Source of the DNA: Paragonimus westermani
Lineage: Eukaryota > Platyhelminthes > Trematoda > Plagiorchiida > Troglotrematidae
Assembly (NCBI GenBank): GCA_008508345.1
Contig: QNGE01000115.1
Coordinates: forward strand, 179,664 to 243,663
Length of the DNA stretch: 64,000 nucleotides
Direction of reading: 5' to 3'
Shown: positions 51,344-64,000 of the stretch, one piece after another
Layout: each line of letters opens with the position of its first letter
How positions within the stretch are numbered: the stretch's first letter is position 1
Notes under the pieces: model-generated
Told to the model about the DNA's origin: nothing
The model's input: the letters and a program-made list of their open reading frames with translations, nothing else
Databases searched by the model: none
Program-made: the position numbers and the translations under genes

Positions 51344-51347
51344 GTAA

Positions 51348-54300
51348 TTGCTAACGTTAGGTCAAGTGTGGATGGGGATGGTCCATATGGTCCTCAGCCA
51401 TCATTAAGACTGTAAGTTAACCCGTAGTGTCCCTCTGGAATTTGAACACACATTGATGTGCCAAGTTCGCACTATATTTCCGTGGGACGATTTCGTCGTC
51501 AAATTTAAATGGAATCGACTTAATCAGCAGCCATAAAAGTCCTGCAACCACTGAAATGCTTTTGTCTCTAGCCTGAGATCTCCACACTGGACGACAACGA
51601 AGCACATGTTCGGCGAGTAACGCACAAGTGTGAAAACACTGTTCGCCCAGCTTCCAACTGTTGGGTTTCTGTGCAGTCCCTCGAACTTCTTGACTCTAAC
51701 CTGAATATCCCATATAGCAACGTGTATACGTTAGCCCGCAAGGCTGTCCGACTAGAAGGCAAGATGTGCTGTCAAGACAGAACGGTGTGTTGTACACTTA
51801 ACATGATGACATTACATGCAGTGACAAAAGTACCACAACCGGGCATTCATGAAAGGTTTACTATCTAAACCACAAGTGGTAGGAAGTCAGGCGTGAGTAC
51901 GAGAAGGTGTGGAGCCAGCAGCGAGTCTATCCACGACCAAGGAAGATGTTTGAAGTTGGTCTAAGCACTTCCAACAGGAATTCAACTAGCCACCGAAGCT
52001 GTCGATTACATCTTGAGACACAATCTGTTATCGTTGGTCTGCTGAAGATTTTAGGCCCACAGAAACAGAAACTTCGCATGGCAGGCGGCTCGCGCACACT
52101 CATCTGCTTTTTTAATGATGGAGGTCCAACCCCCCCCCCAAATGGTTTAAGACCATACTCCGAAAAATGCGGACCAATGAAAAACGGTTCCAACAGCAAG
52201 TGTCTAACTACCATCGTCCTCAGTTCCAAAGGGGGCGAACTACAAAAGAGTTGGTCTGTCAAACGGTAGCTTGAACCTGACGCAGGGGAAACGTATCAGT
52301 AGTTGACAAACTGGGTTTCGCCCTGATCGTTGCCATACTTCTCACATCTTCAGGCGCCCAGATGCTTGAACTATCCACATGGAAGTCTGACGAACGCAAT
52401 CTTTTTATACATTAAGGGCCTTTAATTCAACTGCATTCTGCCACTGTTCATCGGGAAAAGGTGCATCCAGAAAGTACTTCAACTTCTAGGGAAGGTATCA
52501 CATACAGACTCCTAAAGGTGGAATTCAGTAGAAAATAACCAGCACGAAGAACCGACCATTGTTTGAAAGTAACAGCAACCCCGTCTGGCTCGGACAGATG
52601 CCACATAAGTAACCCCGGTGTCCAGCCTCTGGGCATACGACCATCACCAAACAACGGGGGAAATGTCAAGGCGTCCGAAAACACATCCAACCATCCATCA
52701 GAAAGACTGGATTTGTCCACCAAGCACCACATGGAACGCAACTGTGTTTACAGTCAAGTAGCCCGAGTTGACGGGTCACAGGTAACCCTATGGTATTCTG
52801 ATGGAAGGTTTCGGGGCTAAAATGCGAGAAACCATGCATTGGTCAACAAGTGCAAGTATCAAGCTATTCAAGGTAATGGGGGTTCTCGGTACATGCGGTC
52901 AGCAATTTCGAAATTGCTTGGCGATATTGAACGAAAGTGTCGCGAGAGTAATGCAGTACCAGGGTATATAGGCACGAGCAACCGGCTCCTAGAAGACAAT
53001 AGTGACCAGTAGTGACCAGCGATCGTGTGGCTTCACTAAGGATTCTGGCTAAACCGTTTCTTCCTGCTTGTCTCTTCTGTACGAGTGATCATGTGTGCGT
53101 CTGCTATAGGAGGCCTGATACGAACTCAGTACCGCTTTCTTCCGTCGTACAACTAATTGCACGTAGCGAATGCTTGCTCTCTTCCTAACAACATCTATTA
53201 TTCCTTTCTCCAAGCTCGTTTAGCCTGGACTTTTCTGAGCGTTGTTCAACGCACCCGAGGTTTTTATGCATTTTTCACATGGCGCGCTTTTAAGCGCCAC
53301 CGGGTGGGCTGGAGCCAACCTGACACTTCTTTTCTTTCTTTCCTTGGTTGCTATCGTTGGTCCCAGACTAGATTAAAGCTAACTGTTTATCGCGTTTCCA
53401 AACCCTACTGCGTTCTTTTAGTTCGATGCCTGTTGGGACTACATTTCGATTGCTCTTCAGGAAGCGTATTAAATTGTTAATGGACGACGGTCAAGCACGT
53501 ACCTACTTGTCCACTACAATCAAATATGGAATTCCCTTCTGTCAGTGGTTAGTGTGTTCACTCGAACATCTGCAACCACCTTGGTAACAGGATGAAAAAA
53601 TAAAACCGCATACTTAACCTAGAAAACGGTATGACAGGGTCTCCCCATCACATGCCAATCATGTAGTAAAAAGTGTGATTGAAAGAGCTGGTGAAATGAT
53701 CAAAGCACGAAGTGGCAGCTTAGATAACCAAAACCGGTATAAGTTTTTCTTAACAACAGCAGGGGGGTACGTTCACGAGCACGTTTTTGGACCTATGTGC
53801 AACACAAGTCTATACATTCCATCTGGGTCAAATCACTCAAAAGATTAACATTCAATGTCGTTCTATGGACAACTTTAGTAAACTAAACAATTTCGAAAGT
53901 CACGTCGGAACTGTGATAAATCAAGCAAAAAATAATCAGCGAGTAAAGTGAGAGAACATTTCGGAGGATATTTTAGTTTCGTCGCGCAAGAAGCGAATAG
54001 GCTATGGGATAACGGGGGTTTTGTATTTTAATGTAAGGCAATGGGGAGGGATAAGTAAGCGGCAAGCAAATGAGCTTTATACCTGGTGGGATAAATCCAA
54101 ATTCGGGGATAGGAAGCAATGTAAAGAACTGTATACGAACTTACCTGAAGCACCTGTTCTTATCAAATGGAATGATCAGCATATAGTGCTTAAAACCGTA
54201 AGCAGAGCGATCACAGACCTCGATTCTACTTGCCAATCCTGAACAAAATCCGCACAAACAATACACAAGCAGTACATCTGATGTAGAAGAATCCAAACAT

Positions 54301-54639
54301 GCACAAACCTTACAATGAACACCCAGAGTTTACGGTGATTTTAATCGCCTCACAAAAAATACTAAGCGCCCAACTATAACAAACAAACAGTGTTGAACTG
54401 TTTCAAACCATGTTACCAAACCATGTTACCGTTACCATTGATATGGAAGCTCAGTGAAAGCTCACGGCAGTCATAAGTTGCAGGAGAAAGTCAAAGGATG
54501 TGCAATATGGATCAAAATGTTTGACATTCAATACAAGAGGGATATAGCCATGGCGTTGTGAATTTCGTCACCATACAGTTTGACCGTAACATGGCAGTTG
54601 ATGTCTGGGTAAGATGACTACCTTAACACAACAAGACTG
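51348..54639. other. Less AT-rich stretch, unassigned, then pyrimidine-rich tract
   Basis: Plus-strand frames 51907-52269 (120 codons) and 52563-52820 (85 codons) are hydrophilic and rich in Ser, Asn, Pro and Gly. Minus-strand frames overlap both (51927-52262 and 52448-52741), so strand is uncertain. A short C run (aacccccccccc, near 52129) is present. From 53.17 to 53.47 kb the plus strand is pyrimidine-rich. Confidence 0.4.
53281..53298. other. Short GC-rich hairpin in a pyrimidine-rich tract
   Basis: The sequence ggcgcgcttttaagcgcc contains a perfect 6-bp stem GCGCTT/AAGCGC around two T residues. It sits inside a C/T-rich stretch (about 53170-53470). No function is assigned. Confidence 0.5.
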
Positions 54640-54808
54640 ACTCCCCAACTTACTCTAATGAGAGCTCTAATGACAGCGAAACTCGAGTCTAGTGCTTCTT
54701 TTCGAAAGAGGCTGGCTGGAAAGTCTATCTGAATGCGAACGCTGCGATCAAATGTGAGTGATGGTCAACTTGAAAATAAACCAAATCCCCGACTACTCAT
54801 CAGTAACA
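54640..54808 (+). repeat. tRNA-derived SINE copy, opposite orientation, body and tail
   Basis: The plus strand reads ctctaatgacagcgaaactc, gcttcttttcgaaagaggct, gatcaaatgtgagtgatggt, caacttgaaaa, then ccaaatccccgactactcat and cagtaac. The body is nearly identical to the reverse complement of the 36-kb copy, and this copy keeps a longer 3' tail. The tRNA-like head is missing or unrecognisable. Confidence 0.75.
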
Positions 54809-56196
54809 TTTTAACTGATTAACCTGGCAGACTATACCGACTTCACTTTTGTGTAGCTGTCCAGGCATTCCCGAACTGCTGTAAGTAGAAATCCAAACCT
54901 CGTACTAACCCATGCTTATAAATATTTGATCCACGAGCTGCTGTCTTCCTCGCTTGGTCGTTTATATCTAGCTTGCTTTAAACACCACTGAATTTGTAGG
55001 TGGTCCATCTGGTCTAAAGAAGCATCTGTCATGAATGAGAGGTTGCCAATAAAACAACCTACCGAATGTTCACAGGCTGTTCCAAAATTATGGATGTGCA
55101 ATTGATCTCCAAATATTTCAACTAGGAGCATGCCAGCTTTACCTTTTTTAACTCTAACGTCGTACCTTTGAGATGAACAAAGCCATGATTTCTGACTTTG
55201 GCCTAATGCAATCTAATGCCTAACAAACGTGTTTAACAGCCAGGCATGGTGATTGGGGATACAAAATATACCTAGGGTAACACAGCGCAGGTATCATGAG
55301 GATGCTCGGAGACCAACGTTTTTTGAGTCTGTCTAAAACAACCAGAACTTGGTTTACAACATGCTAACCAACAAGAAGAGCAGTATGTTTTCTTGCGATA
55401 GACAGGAGCTGAGTACAGTTAGGTTGCGCGATGAAAAATAAATGTTATCTCCTTTAGGTATAAGCTCTTGAGTACCTCCGGTTTATGGCCCATATACATA
55501 TCGTATGCATGCAAGTGTATGCACCCTCAACGATAGAACGCTTTGCCGTGAATAAGCTCACTGTTGAGAAAAACGTCAGACTGTCTGACCGTTCAAAATG
55601 AGTGAGCATACTGTTCTTCGGCTACGACAGAGAAATCTATAACGTTGAAGAGTGGTGTGGTTCTCCGAGGTCCACTGACTAGGACGCTCAAAACAAAAAG
55701 CGATTGTTGTTCAGAAATCAAAAAGGCAATCAGCTGTGATTTTTGCGTTCGCGTGTGACGTACAGGTGATAAATTAACACTGCTCGTGGTCGGAAGAGGC
55801 AAACGCCTGCAAAATTCTGACAGTAACAAACAAGCCGGGCTGCACTTCAGTTGCAACTATATTGAGCACGTCATCGCATTTGAGGCGGAAAAGTGTCAAC
55901 AAAACTCATAAGGTCATACGATAGCACACCAGAGTTGACCAAGAACAACTAGGGACAAACTTGATTCAAGCACGAAGGCCCGGAAAACTTTAAAACGGTT
56001 GATGAGGATTAACAGCCACGTTCTGATTCTACAACAATTGTACGCAAACAACGAGAAACAGCTTCTTCTACTACTGATCGCATCAACAAAGCTGCAGCTA
56101 ATGGACGCTAAAATAATATATATATGCCGTAAATGTGAATGATAAAAAGACACCTGCAGCGTTTTCGACTGAGCGAAAACTTTTCGTCATTTTCAG

Positions 56197-56316
56197 GGTG
56201 ACGTAGTTGTTGACTGTCAACGGTTGACAAGAGGCCCAAATGGTTATTTGTTTACAGGGTCTGCAGCCTCACTGTGGGTGACAATGACTGAAAGAATTCA
56301 ACTTCGAAAGTATTAA
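56197..56316 (+). CDS. Weak exon candidate after a strong acceptor
   Basis: The acceptor ttttcgtcattttcag is followed by an open frame of 39 codons (GDVVVDCQRLTRGPNGYLFT, then GSAASLW), with a possible donor at CTGTGG/gtgaca and otherwise a stop at 56314. The product is unrecognised and may be chance. Confidence 0.15.
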   Translation, partial: GDVVVDCQRLTRGPNGYLFTGSAASLWVTMTERIQLRKY

Positions 56317-59300
56317 CTACTGCCTGTGCATCTGGTTTTCCAAATCGGCTGTCGAATTGCAGATGTGTCCATATGCACGGTTCCATCAAACGAAGTTTAA
56401 CACAACAGCAAAGCATGCAATGTGAACGTTGTAGGCTTCATTGTTTTCTAACCGGCCTACGGTTTATCGAAAAACGTTCGACAATTTGGGCGTACCTGAG
56501 GTGGTAAATCCGACGACGAAAGAGTGTTAAGTACAGGAGAAAATTGTTACTATTGAAAAGTCATTTAAAATGTTAGGCGATTCGCAATTTAGTTATTAGG
56601 TACAAGCAATGGAATACCAGAACAGACTATCAAGGATAGACGGGTGAAGGTTTTCCGCTTTGGTAAACTACGCTCCACATCCCTAAGGTGGAAAGCGAGT
56701 AAAAATGAGCTGTACATTTCCCAGCTCTGCGAAGAACCCAATTCTCAGGCCGCAAAAAGTGATGCAGGCGTAACAGACCTATTTGGATTATGGAAATTCG
56801 ATCACAAATTTGTTTTTCCATATGCTGGTCAACAAAGGCCACCCAAATAAGCAAGATTATAAGCCAATTTCACTACAACGCCAACCAGAATCAGTACATG
56901 CCGACAAAAAACGGATATGGCATAAGGTAAGCCTCACCTTGTGATAAAGGTAAATACAATGTGAAAGACTTGGCATGCTTTGACTTCAACATAGATGGCT
57001 CTCATGTGAGCCAAACTATAAATAAATAACAGTATATCTAGCCAACCAGAACTAAGACGTATTTCGCGAGGAGTCAACATTCCGATGTACTCTGGTCAGT
57101 CGTCAACATAGAACCAGCAAATTTTATACAAACAGCACATTGGAACAACGATCAAACGAACCAACCAGTTTTGACCGTTCGCGTGCTAATTGTACAAGTA
57201 GTTCGATGGCAAGGGGATTGACCGCGTCAACGGCCTCTGTGCACACACAGCCGGATGATGTCTGAGTAGCAATGTTTCATTGATTGCTAGCAGCCTTTGA
57301 GTTGCGGTTATGTTACGATATCTTGGGCGATGTCATAGGGTCAACTAGATGACCGGTTGCTAAGATGTGTTTAACGATTGACGGGGCCGAGTTCTTCAAG
57401 CTTTTGCAATCAGCATGTCTTTTTTATATCGCGGCTGGTAACCATTTAGGAGTGCGCCCCGCCATGTGTACATCAAACAATTCTGATTTTACAACCCGTG
57501 AATGGAAACAGGACGAGCTAGAAATGCGTACGAACACGAACCCAAACAGGGCACACATGAAACTATTCTGCGCGCAAGCAGTAAAGTCGTACTTCTTTTC
57601 TTTCCAACATACTCTACCTCACTCTGTTATTTGGTCACAGAAATGCTTCAATCCTCTGTCAATAAACCGGAGTTCAAGTTAGCACTGAGTACAGGTGCGT
57701 GTAAGTCGAGTGACGGGCTTAAACCAAGTGGTTCGCAATATCTTATTGAACCTAGATCAAGCCAAGTTTGTTGTCAGAAGGACGATCAGTATTCTGTTCT
57801 GGTATCTGAAATCGTACACATCACAATAAAATATCCGAACCGAAAACATTTTGGCTAATAAAACCAGAACGGCCAAATATGAGCCAGGTAATCCCACCAA
57901 ACAAATCACGCATAACAGACGATACTACCTCGACTAAACACTGCAAGGTTTTCAAGCCGGATTGTTTCACTTTCATACAATCTACCTGTTTTGTATTGCC
58001 GGTAGATTTTACTCATAAACGAAGCTAACCACTGAAAAGGTAACGTCCAACTAAGTTTATCCTCGCGCATTCATATTAGACTGGATTTTCAGCCTTGAGA
58101 ATGTGATCAGTATGAACAAGAAGCAGAAACAGACAGAATGCCTCACAGCAAGTGGCCGTAAAAGCTTAATTTCAGCTTTAAGCCGCAACTTCCAGCAGCA
58201 ACAAGGGTGTACTTAGCATTTCATTCAATCCGGATAAGAAACATGAAAACCGGCAATAAGGCATCTCCACGGATGAGGAAACGCCCAATAAATGAAAATA
58301 CCTTAATGTCAGTATTCCAGTCTCATTGTAGCTGAACAGCAATCAGGTTTCCATTATGGGCCAGAGGGGTTACCAGGTATGATCATGTCAATGTTAGTCA
58401 GTTTACTCGCAATAAATTCACGTGACCCCGATGGCAATAACACAGTCCCTTCTGCAAGAAAGCCGAAAAGCACTTCTGACCTCCAGTGACATGTGAAGGA
58501 TGCAGAAGTGAGATAGAAAGAAATTTCCACAACACACCAGAACATAATTCCAAAACCCTGACACCATTAAGCCACTTTATGTAAAAAGTTACTGATTTAC
58601 AACTATTAACGCTACTGTCAACAGCTTCAGTTGCCAAGACGCTTGGTACGGTGACTTTGCATCATAGTTACTGGAGGAGCTGCTGAGAAACTCGCGAAAT
58701 ATCGATGTACAGATAACCAGAAATCTCAAAGCCTAACTATTTATAATAGCAACTCTAGCAGTCTACGAGGTTACACACATGAGGAGCACACTATCAAACA
58801 TCTACTGCACAAATAGTTTTCACACAGTCCACAATAATAAACCTCAAGTTAAATAGAAAACGTGACTAAGAACACAAATCAGCAAATCTGCTAACGGAGG
58901 GAAATTGTCGAAGCCTAGCAACTGAAGTATAGGGCAATGAGTGAAATTAAGTAATCAACCAATTGTACGGAAGGACTTGAGAAACAATACTCCGCCTTTG
59001 TTCCCCAAAATTTCACTACATCCATAATTTTTTCAGAGTTCTGGTGCGTGCAATCTATTGGGTATAATGTGCACCACAATGACCGACCACCCGGATGAAT
59101 TCAAAAACGTCAATGGGCGATTCACAATTAAAGTGTACTATCAGTGCAACAGTCTAGGTTATTGAGATGACAGATTGTTAATGAGAACGAACTGCGTGAA
59201 ATTCAAAATGCAATTCCCAAACCGAATTAGTCGGCGGACTGGCGAAAGCCTCTACCTATAGATAGTGTAGTGTAAACTTGAAGAATAAACAGTTTCGATG

Positions 59301-60472
59301 GAAGATTATTGTCACTACTAGTAACGACAGTGACAGTGAAGAATTTGTGTCAAGTGCAAACACAAGATTAATCAACTTCAAAAGTGAGTTAAATGGATAA
59401 AAGCCCGGAAGCTTGAATCACACAAAGGCTTAAATCCGTAATAAGGTTCACTGCAAGCTCAGTAAGTTGACTCGCTCAGACCAGCTAAGAAAGGATTAAA
59501 CTTTTACAGTGTTTCACAGCAAACACTAAGTGAAACCTTTATGTTCCAAAACGTATCTACGAGAGACGAAAATTCACTTCGAATTTTTGGGATAACTTAT
59601 CACAACGAGGAACCGCAACTAAACCTAATGGAATGCAATACGTGCTTCGTCGAACGTAGATAACTTTTCTTATTATAACTGACTTGATGGTACCTAGGCA
59701 ATGTACTACGCAAGCAACCTACGACCATGTGACAAGTGAAATGGGGGAAAACCCGAAAACATATTTAGCATTTTGAACGGCATACTCAATTAACACGCAT
59801 CCGCAAATTGACAGGACTAATACAATCATCCAAAATATACAATAATAAGGATTCCGTAGGCGAAACACAAAGGGAATAGGAAACCAGCGACGTCGAATTA
59901 TTCGTCACGTCCTACGGACCGCTGTACATAAGAACAAAATGAATGGCAAAAGGATATGAATATCGACAGCTGAAAAATTTCTATCATCAATGTAACTTAC
60001 TGCTCACGATGCGCTCAACAGTCGGGAGCTTCGGCTCAGTTTTCATCATAATTCCCAAAATCCTAAGAAAAACGACCTCCCAACTCTTAAACGACCTTGA
60101 CTTTTATACATTAAAACCAACGAACAACTATCATTGCAGGCTGTCTGATAAGTGAAGTCAAGGCCATCTTGGGTCCAGCGTCAAGATACTTTGAAGAATT
60201 TCATGATGTTTGGCCGGATTGAATAGTCTAAACTGCGAGTCCGTCCGAAGTTCATATTCCAGATCTCGTTTATCTCACTCGTTGAACGTGAGTTCATGAG
60301 TTGTCGCGTATCAAAAAAACTAAACGGAGTTCTGCTTTCTTGCCTTGGTATCAAGCGAAGAATCCGAGATAATCAAAAGCCGTCACTGAATTATTTTGTT
60401 TCGATCTGGTCAACCGATAATTTTGATCCACTGTAAGTTCTATTGCTTTCTAAATTCACTTTTCCAACACAG
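56317..60472. other. No gene recognised apart from weak frames
   Basis: Overlapping plus-strand frames at 57365-57682 and 57502-57858 are unrecognised. A fair acceptor (cataattttttcag) near 59036 opens a 42-codon frame ending at 59165. Much of 58.7-59.9 kb is AT-rich with no signal. Confidence 0.5.
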
Positions 60473-60651
60473 AATGCTTCTACACTGCTGTGCTTGATGG
60501 TGAAATTTGTGGGTACGTTCCGCTGGGGCTCTTGCACATGTCTGATCCAGTCTTCTCATTTTCACAAGTCTATATCCGAGATCTCTAATGCAGAAGTACG
60601 CTCTTGCAGGACGTCTCGATGTTTCACAAAGTTGATTCACAGATATGGCAG
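60473..60651 (+). CDS. Candidate pair of tiny exons split by a 42-bp intron
   Basis: A strong acceptor (ttcacttttccaacacag) ends at 60472. One frame then reads FYTAVLDGEICGYVPLGLLH and on to SFSQ, where a GT donor falls at 60568. An acceptor (cgctcttgcag) ends at 60609 and the same phase continues DVSMFHKVDSQIWQ to a donor (GCAG then gtaacc) at 60652. The implied intron (60568-60609) is 42 bp and carries an in-frame TAA. Introns this short are known in schistosome-like flatworms, mainly in 5' parts of genes. The second exon would be 42 bp, exactly 14 codons. Each element is weak and the product is unrecognised. Confidence 0.18.
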
Positions 60652-61099
60652 GTAACCAAAGCCGACGGCCGGTTTGCCCACCAGATGAGTGCTGCTGAAA
60701 AGCTGGTGATGTACGGTAATAAATGTTTTATCTCCATGCACAAAGGTACAAATAACTTGTATATGTTGGAAGAAGATATAGTAATCAGTTAATCGCTACG
60801 ATATTTTGTCATTTGAGTGATAAGTGGTGTCAAGCTGCTTCCAAGAACTGCGAGTGTCACAGTTTCCTCGAATTCCATGGGTTCTTAAAAAACACGTGGA
60901 AGTTGTAGTTACTATTTACGTTCGTGCGGTTAGCCGGGAATGAATATGTCTTATGATACGGCGGGATGTTAAGACATGGTTCCTGGATGTTTTATCAGTG
61001 CGCAGAACATGAACGACGTGGGCGTCAATAAAGGGGTGTGTTGTGTGTTTACTTGGTTCACTGTTGTCCGTTTTATCTACTCACCCCTCATGACATTTG

Positions 61100-61290
61100 T
61101 TTCAGGTCAGTGTTTTCTGATGTCAGAAGAAACGTATCGTTAGGCTTTTGCTGTTCCGATTTAGAGCACGACCACCTGTTTACTGGCTTGGTCCATGTTT
61201 CGCATCCAACGAACCGCAAGCTGACTGCGGGTGAATTGTACCAGCCTTGCAGACTTCTTGAGTACAGTGTTCCATGTGCTGATATCAAGT
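61100..61290 (-). mobile_element. Possible degraded LINE fragment
   Basis: On the minus strand one frame reads QGWYNSPAVSLRFVGCETWT. This resembles the KGRVYxxAVRxVLLYGCETW block that lies between the reverse transcriptase and the C-terminal RRLRWLGHV block in the same kind of LINE as at 13.7 kb. The match is short, and the rest (NRWSCSKSEQQKPNDTF) does not align convincingly. The opposite strand is also open. Confidence 0.3.
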
Positions 61291-61309
61291 ATACGTAACA
61301 AATGTTCAC

Positions 61310-64000
61310 GACAAGTTCATTACAACCACTGACGCTGGAAATGTGCTACCCAGAATGAGACCCGCAGAATCCGGTGAGTTGTTAGCGTAATGTCTGCTAT
61401 AAGTTGTCTGAATGAGTTATAGAGATGCCTGTACAAGCTGATTTCAAGATTATCGTACGCAGTAACTAAGATGGACATACAGAACTAAAGAGCACAAGTA
61501 GGCCAGGAAGCATTTTCTGATTCTTCCAAAGTTTGAATTTACACCAATTATTCATCATTGATGACATGAGACGTGGGGTAGCCGTAATGCATGGGTGTAT
61601 TTGTCGTGAGAAACGTGCTTCCTTAAGCAGACTGTTGAAAGTTTGTCTTGGAACGATGCAAACAATCTAACCACGAAGACTTCCGCCATACAAGAAATGG
61701 CTGCGTAGATGAGGACAGCGCGCGTCAAATTCGCCTGCGAAACCGTATTGTAAACTTCACTTACAAGACATCATTTGAAAACCTACACGACACTTGTTGA
61801 CAAAATTCGTTAAAAGACGGATTTGCTTCACAGTTGTTACCCCTTCAAATGAATAGGTTCGATGGGCCACGAACGGGAGTAAGTTGTACTATTATACTTT
61901 TTACAGTGTAGGTTGTAGCACGATTTGGACACCACCGAATGAACTAAGCAAAAATATGAGATATTCGTTGTGTAATTGTTTAATTGGGTCTTTCATCAAC
62001 AACTCAGCGCCCTACATTGTAGTAACTGGACGGATAACCGGCTGGAGAATGCAAATGGGTGGAAATACGGATGAACGTGTGATATAAGGCAGTCGGATGT
62101 AGCTGTTGTGGGTGTCCAAGTATAAGGCAAGGCTGGACAAGCAGTTCTCAGCACAGCAATATTGCTGTTGTTCCGTGAGTGCATCAAGACTAAAGTCAAG
62201 AGGATGAGCTCGCGGTGTAACATACAGAGATATCACACGCCCCATCAGCAGCCGCCTCTTTGACAGATGAGGACCCGTTCGAAAAACTTCGAAGCTTCGG
62301 GGGTTTCCCAAGACTACAGCACGGGGAGTCGGCCGTCTTCATAGTCATAACATCATCAGGTACGATAGGTTTTCTATTCTGGATTTTTGGGGCTTTTATC
62401 GAACGTGCATTATATACACAATGGATGCACGTGATCAAATAATTCGGAAGATTCGAGTCCAGCAGTGACGTGGAATCGCAATAATCAAGTACTGTTAATT
62501 CGCTGCTGGCGATTTACGGAGTAATTCACTCAGTAACGCGCACTCATCAATTCCGATAACGTATAGTCAGATGGTCGGGTTAACAGGACTACCTTCCAAG
62601 TCAAAAAACGTCAAAAAAGGCCGTCGGAAGGAGTGAAAATCATACGGCATCATTGAACAAATGTGCCATCTTACTTTGAATGTGAATTAATCGGACACAC
62701 AAATTATCCAACGTTCAAAATGCAGCAGCCAAAACGTGAATCCCCCAACAGCCACAATTCAACGAGGAACGAGCTCATAAAAACAATCCACTGCTTATGT
62801 AGGTGGACTCGTGTTAAACTGTATCAAGAAGGGAAGTTTTACTAGGGAAGCAATGATAGGTATGAATGGAAGAAAGTAAATATTGTGTTGTTATGGCACA
62901 AAATTCATGTTGATCACTTACGGCTTTTTGAAAACAAACACGCAAGCCCCAATTAATTCACCGCTCAGCAGCATAGCTGAGAAAAACGACTCAACAGATC
63001 CAGCAAGTGTGCTTAAGTGTTTCCCACTTGTTACTATACCCGAGTTTTCATAAGCAGCGGTCAAACTTTCACTGTCTATGTAGCGATCGGGTCTCATTGT
63101 GGACGATGTGGGATTTCCCGTTAGTGTATTGAAGCGCGATCAGGCGATCACAACCTTTTGCGTTGTTGATACCTTACGTGTGGTTCCGTCTGGAAGCGTA
63201 GAATTTTTGAGTTCAACGGCTGAAAAGCTACAAGTTGGAGGCATTTCATAATTCACATCGACCCGTCACCTTCATCTGCGGATTGGACAAAGGGGTGTAT
63301 GGAAACTTTTAGACTTTTTCCGTGCTCACTTATGCTTCATGGGACCTCAAGTGGGCCAGACACCAAAAAGCTTTGATTAGCTGAGCTGTTTGTTGAACTG
63401 TGCGTCAGTACCAATCTATTGGTGACAATTACTAATAACAATGTTTATCTCTCAACGCAACTGCTCGTATGTGACCAGTGCGGACAAGTACAGGCGATAC
63501 AACACAGCAAGCAATTATGTGGCACCACAAACATGAACTCTGTCTTCAGATACGAGTAACCACAAAGAAAATGATGGCAGTTCACAAAGCTTCGACACAC
63601 GCACCGGAAACGGACATATTCTTTTTTTCCGCAGATTCTGTCCGATAGATCTTATGTTACTTTAGCTCACCTATTAAAGGGTCATGATTGAATTAGTTCA
63701 AGGTCACACCGGAAAATACGTCCAATTACACTTTCAAGGGATTTCCACATTATATGTTAAAAATAGCGTAGTAAGCATTTGACATAAGCCAACTTAGGCA
63801 AGGGGAAACGAGAGGCTTCAAACCTGACGGAAAATTGGGCAGACACTCTTGGTTTGTCACGTTTTTCAAATGCCTCGCCGTTCATTTTCATTATCGACAT
63901 TAATGAACGTGTTTAGTCAAATGTATGCGCTCTCGTTTGTTCGGCTATTGAAGGCCTTTACTACAGGTTCTGGTCGACAGCTAGATGGTTTTTCGTGTTT
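61310..64000. other. No gene recognised to the window edge
   Basis: An acceptor-like cgcctctttgacag near 62258 opens EDPFEKLRSFGGFPRLQHGE, with a GT donor in tcatcag/gtacga near 62360. A strong acceptor ctttttttccgcag ends at 63634 but only an 18-codon frame follows. Neither could be tied to a gene. Confidence 0.45.

Noticed and set aside
53157..53480. 107-codon plus-strand frame in a pyrimidine-rich tract
   Set aside because: C/T-rich sequence has few stops. The peptide is Phe/Leu/Ser-rich as composition predicts, with no domain match. An LTR origin was considered, but no second copy was found in the window.

Overview
The window looks like nuclear DNA of a metazoan, most likely a parasitic flatworm. 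It is moderately AT-rich, and no open frame exceeds about 190 codons on either strand. The one recognisable cellular gene is split by an intron. The interspersed repeats (3' ends of a LINE, a decayed Ty3/gypsy integrase, tRNA-derived SINEs) have the general look of trematode or cestode genomes. The phylum is an inference from repeat style. No rRNA, mitochondrial or bacterial signature was seen, and there are no operons, Shine-Dalgarno sites or CRISPR arrays.

The only confident protein-coding piece is one internal exon of calcineurin A (protein phosphatase 2B catalytic subunit) on the minus strand at 24768-24968, with canonical splice sites and an intact frame. A second minus-strand candidate exon at 26086-26178 lies 1.1 kb upstream of it and has a compatible phase. 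The next calcineurin exon, which should open with the metallophosphatase signature, was not found in the remaining 24.7 kb, so the intron is very long or the gene is interrupted.

Layout. 1-24.7 kb: non-genic or intronic DNA with SINE copies (4.8, 6.2, 21.4 kb), a LINE 3' end (13.57-13.97 kb, minus) and an inverted pair of tRNA-like elements (17.75 and 18.03 kb). 24.7-28.7 kb: the calcineurin exon, further exon candidates and a poly-C tract with the only undetermined base. 28.7-47.7 kb: mostly featureless, with a gypsy scrap near 33.1 kb, SINE copies at 36, 40 and 46 kb, (TA)n and (CA)n microsatellites, an open coding-like segment at 38.7-39.0 kb and a possible terminal exon with a polyadenylation signal at 45.07-45.39 kb. 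47.7-49.5 kb: a decayed Ty3/gypsy integrase region bracketed by two copies of a 365-bp direct repeat. 49.7-53.5 kb: a less AT-rich stretch with several coding-like open segments, including one Cys-rich exon candidate. 53.5-64 kb: another SINE copy, a possible LINE scrap and weak exon candidates.

No new multi-gene system is visible. The best leads are the direct-repeat/gypsy composite at 47.7-49.5 kb, the two tRNA-derived repeat families, and the unrecognised coding-like segments at 38.7, 45.1 and 51.1 kb. Exon candidates other than calcineurin rest on splice signals and open frame only. Open runs of 30-40 codons occur often by chance, so their confidences are kept low.
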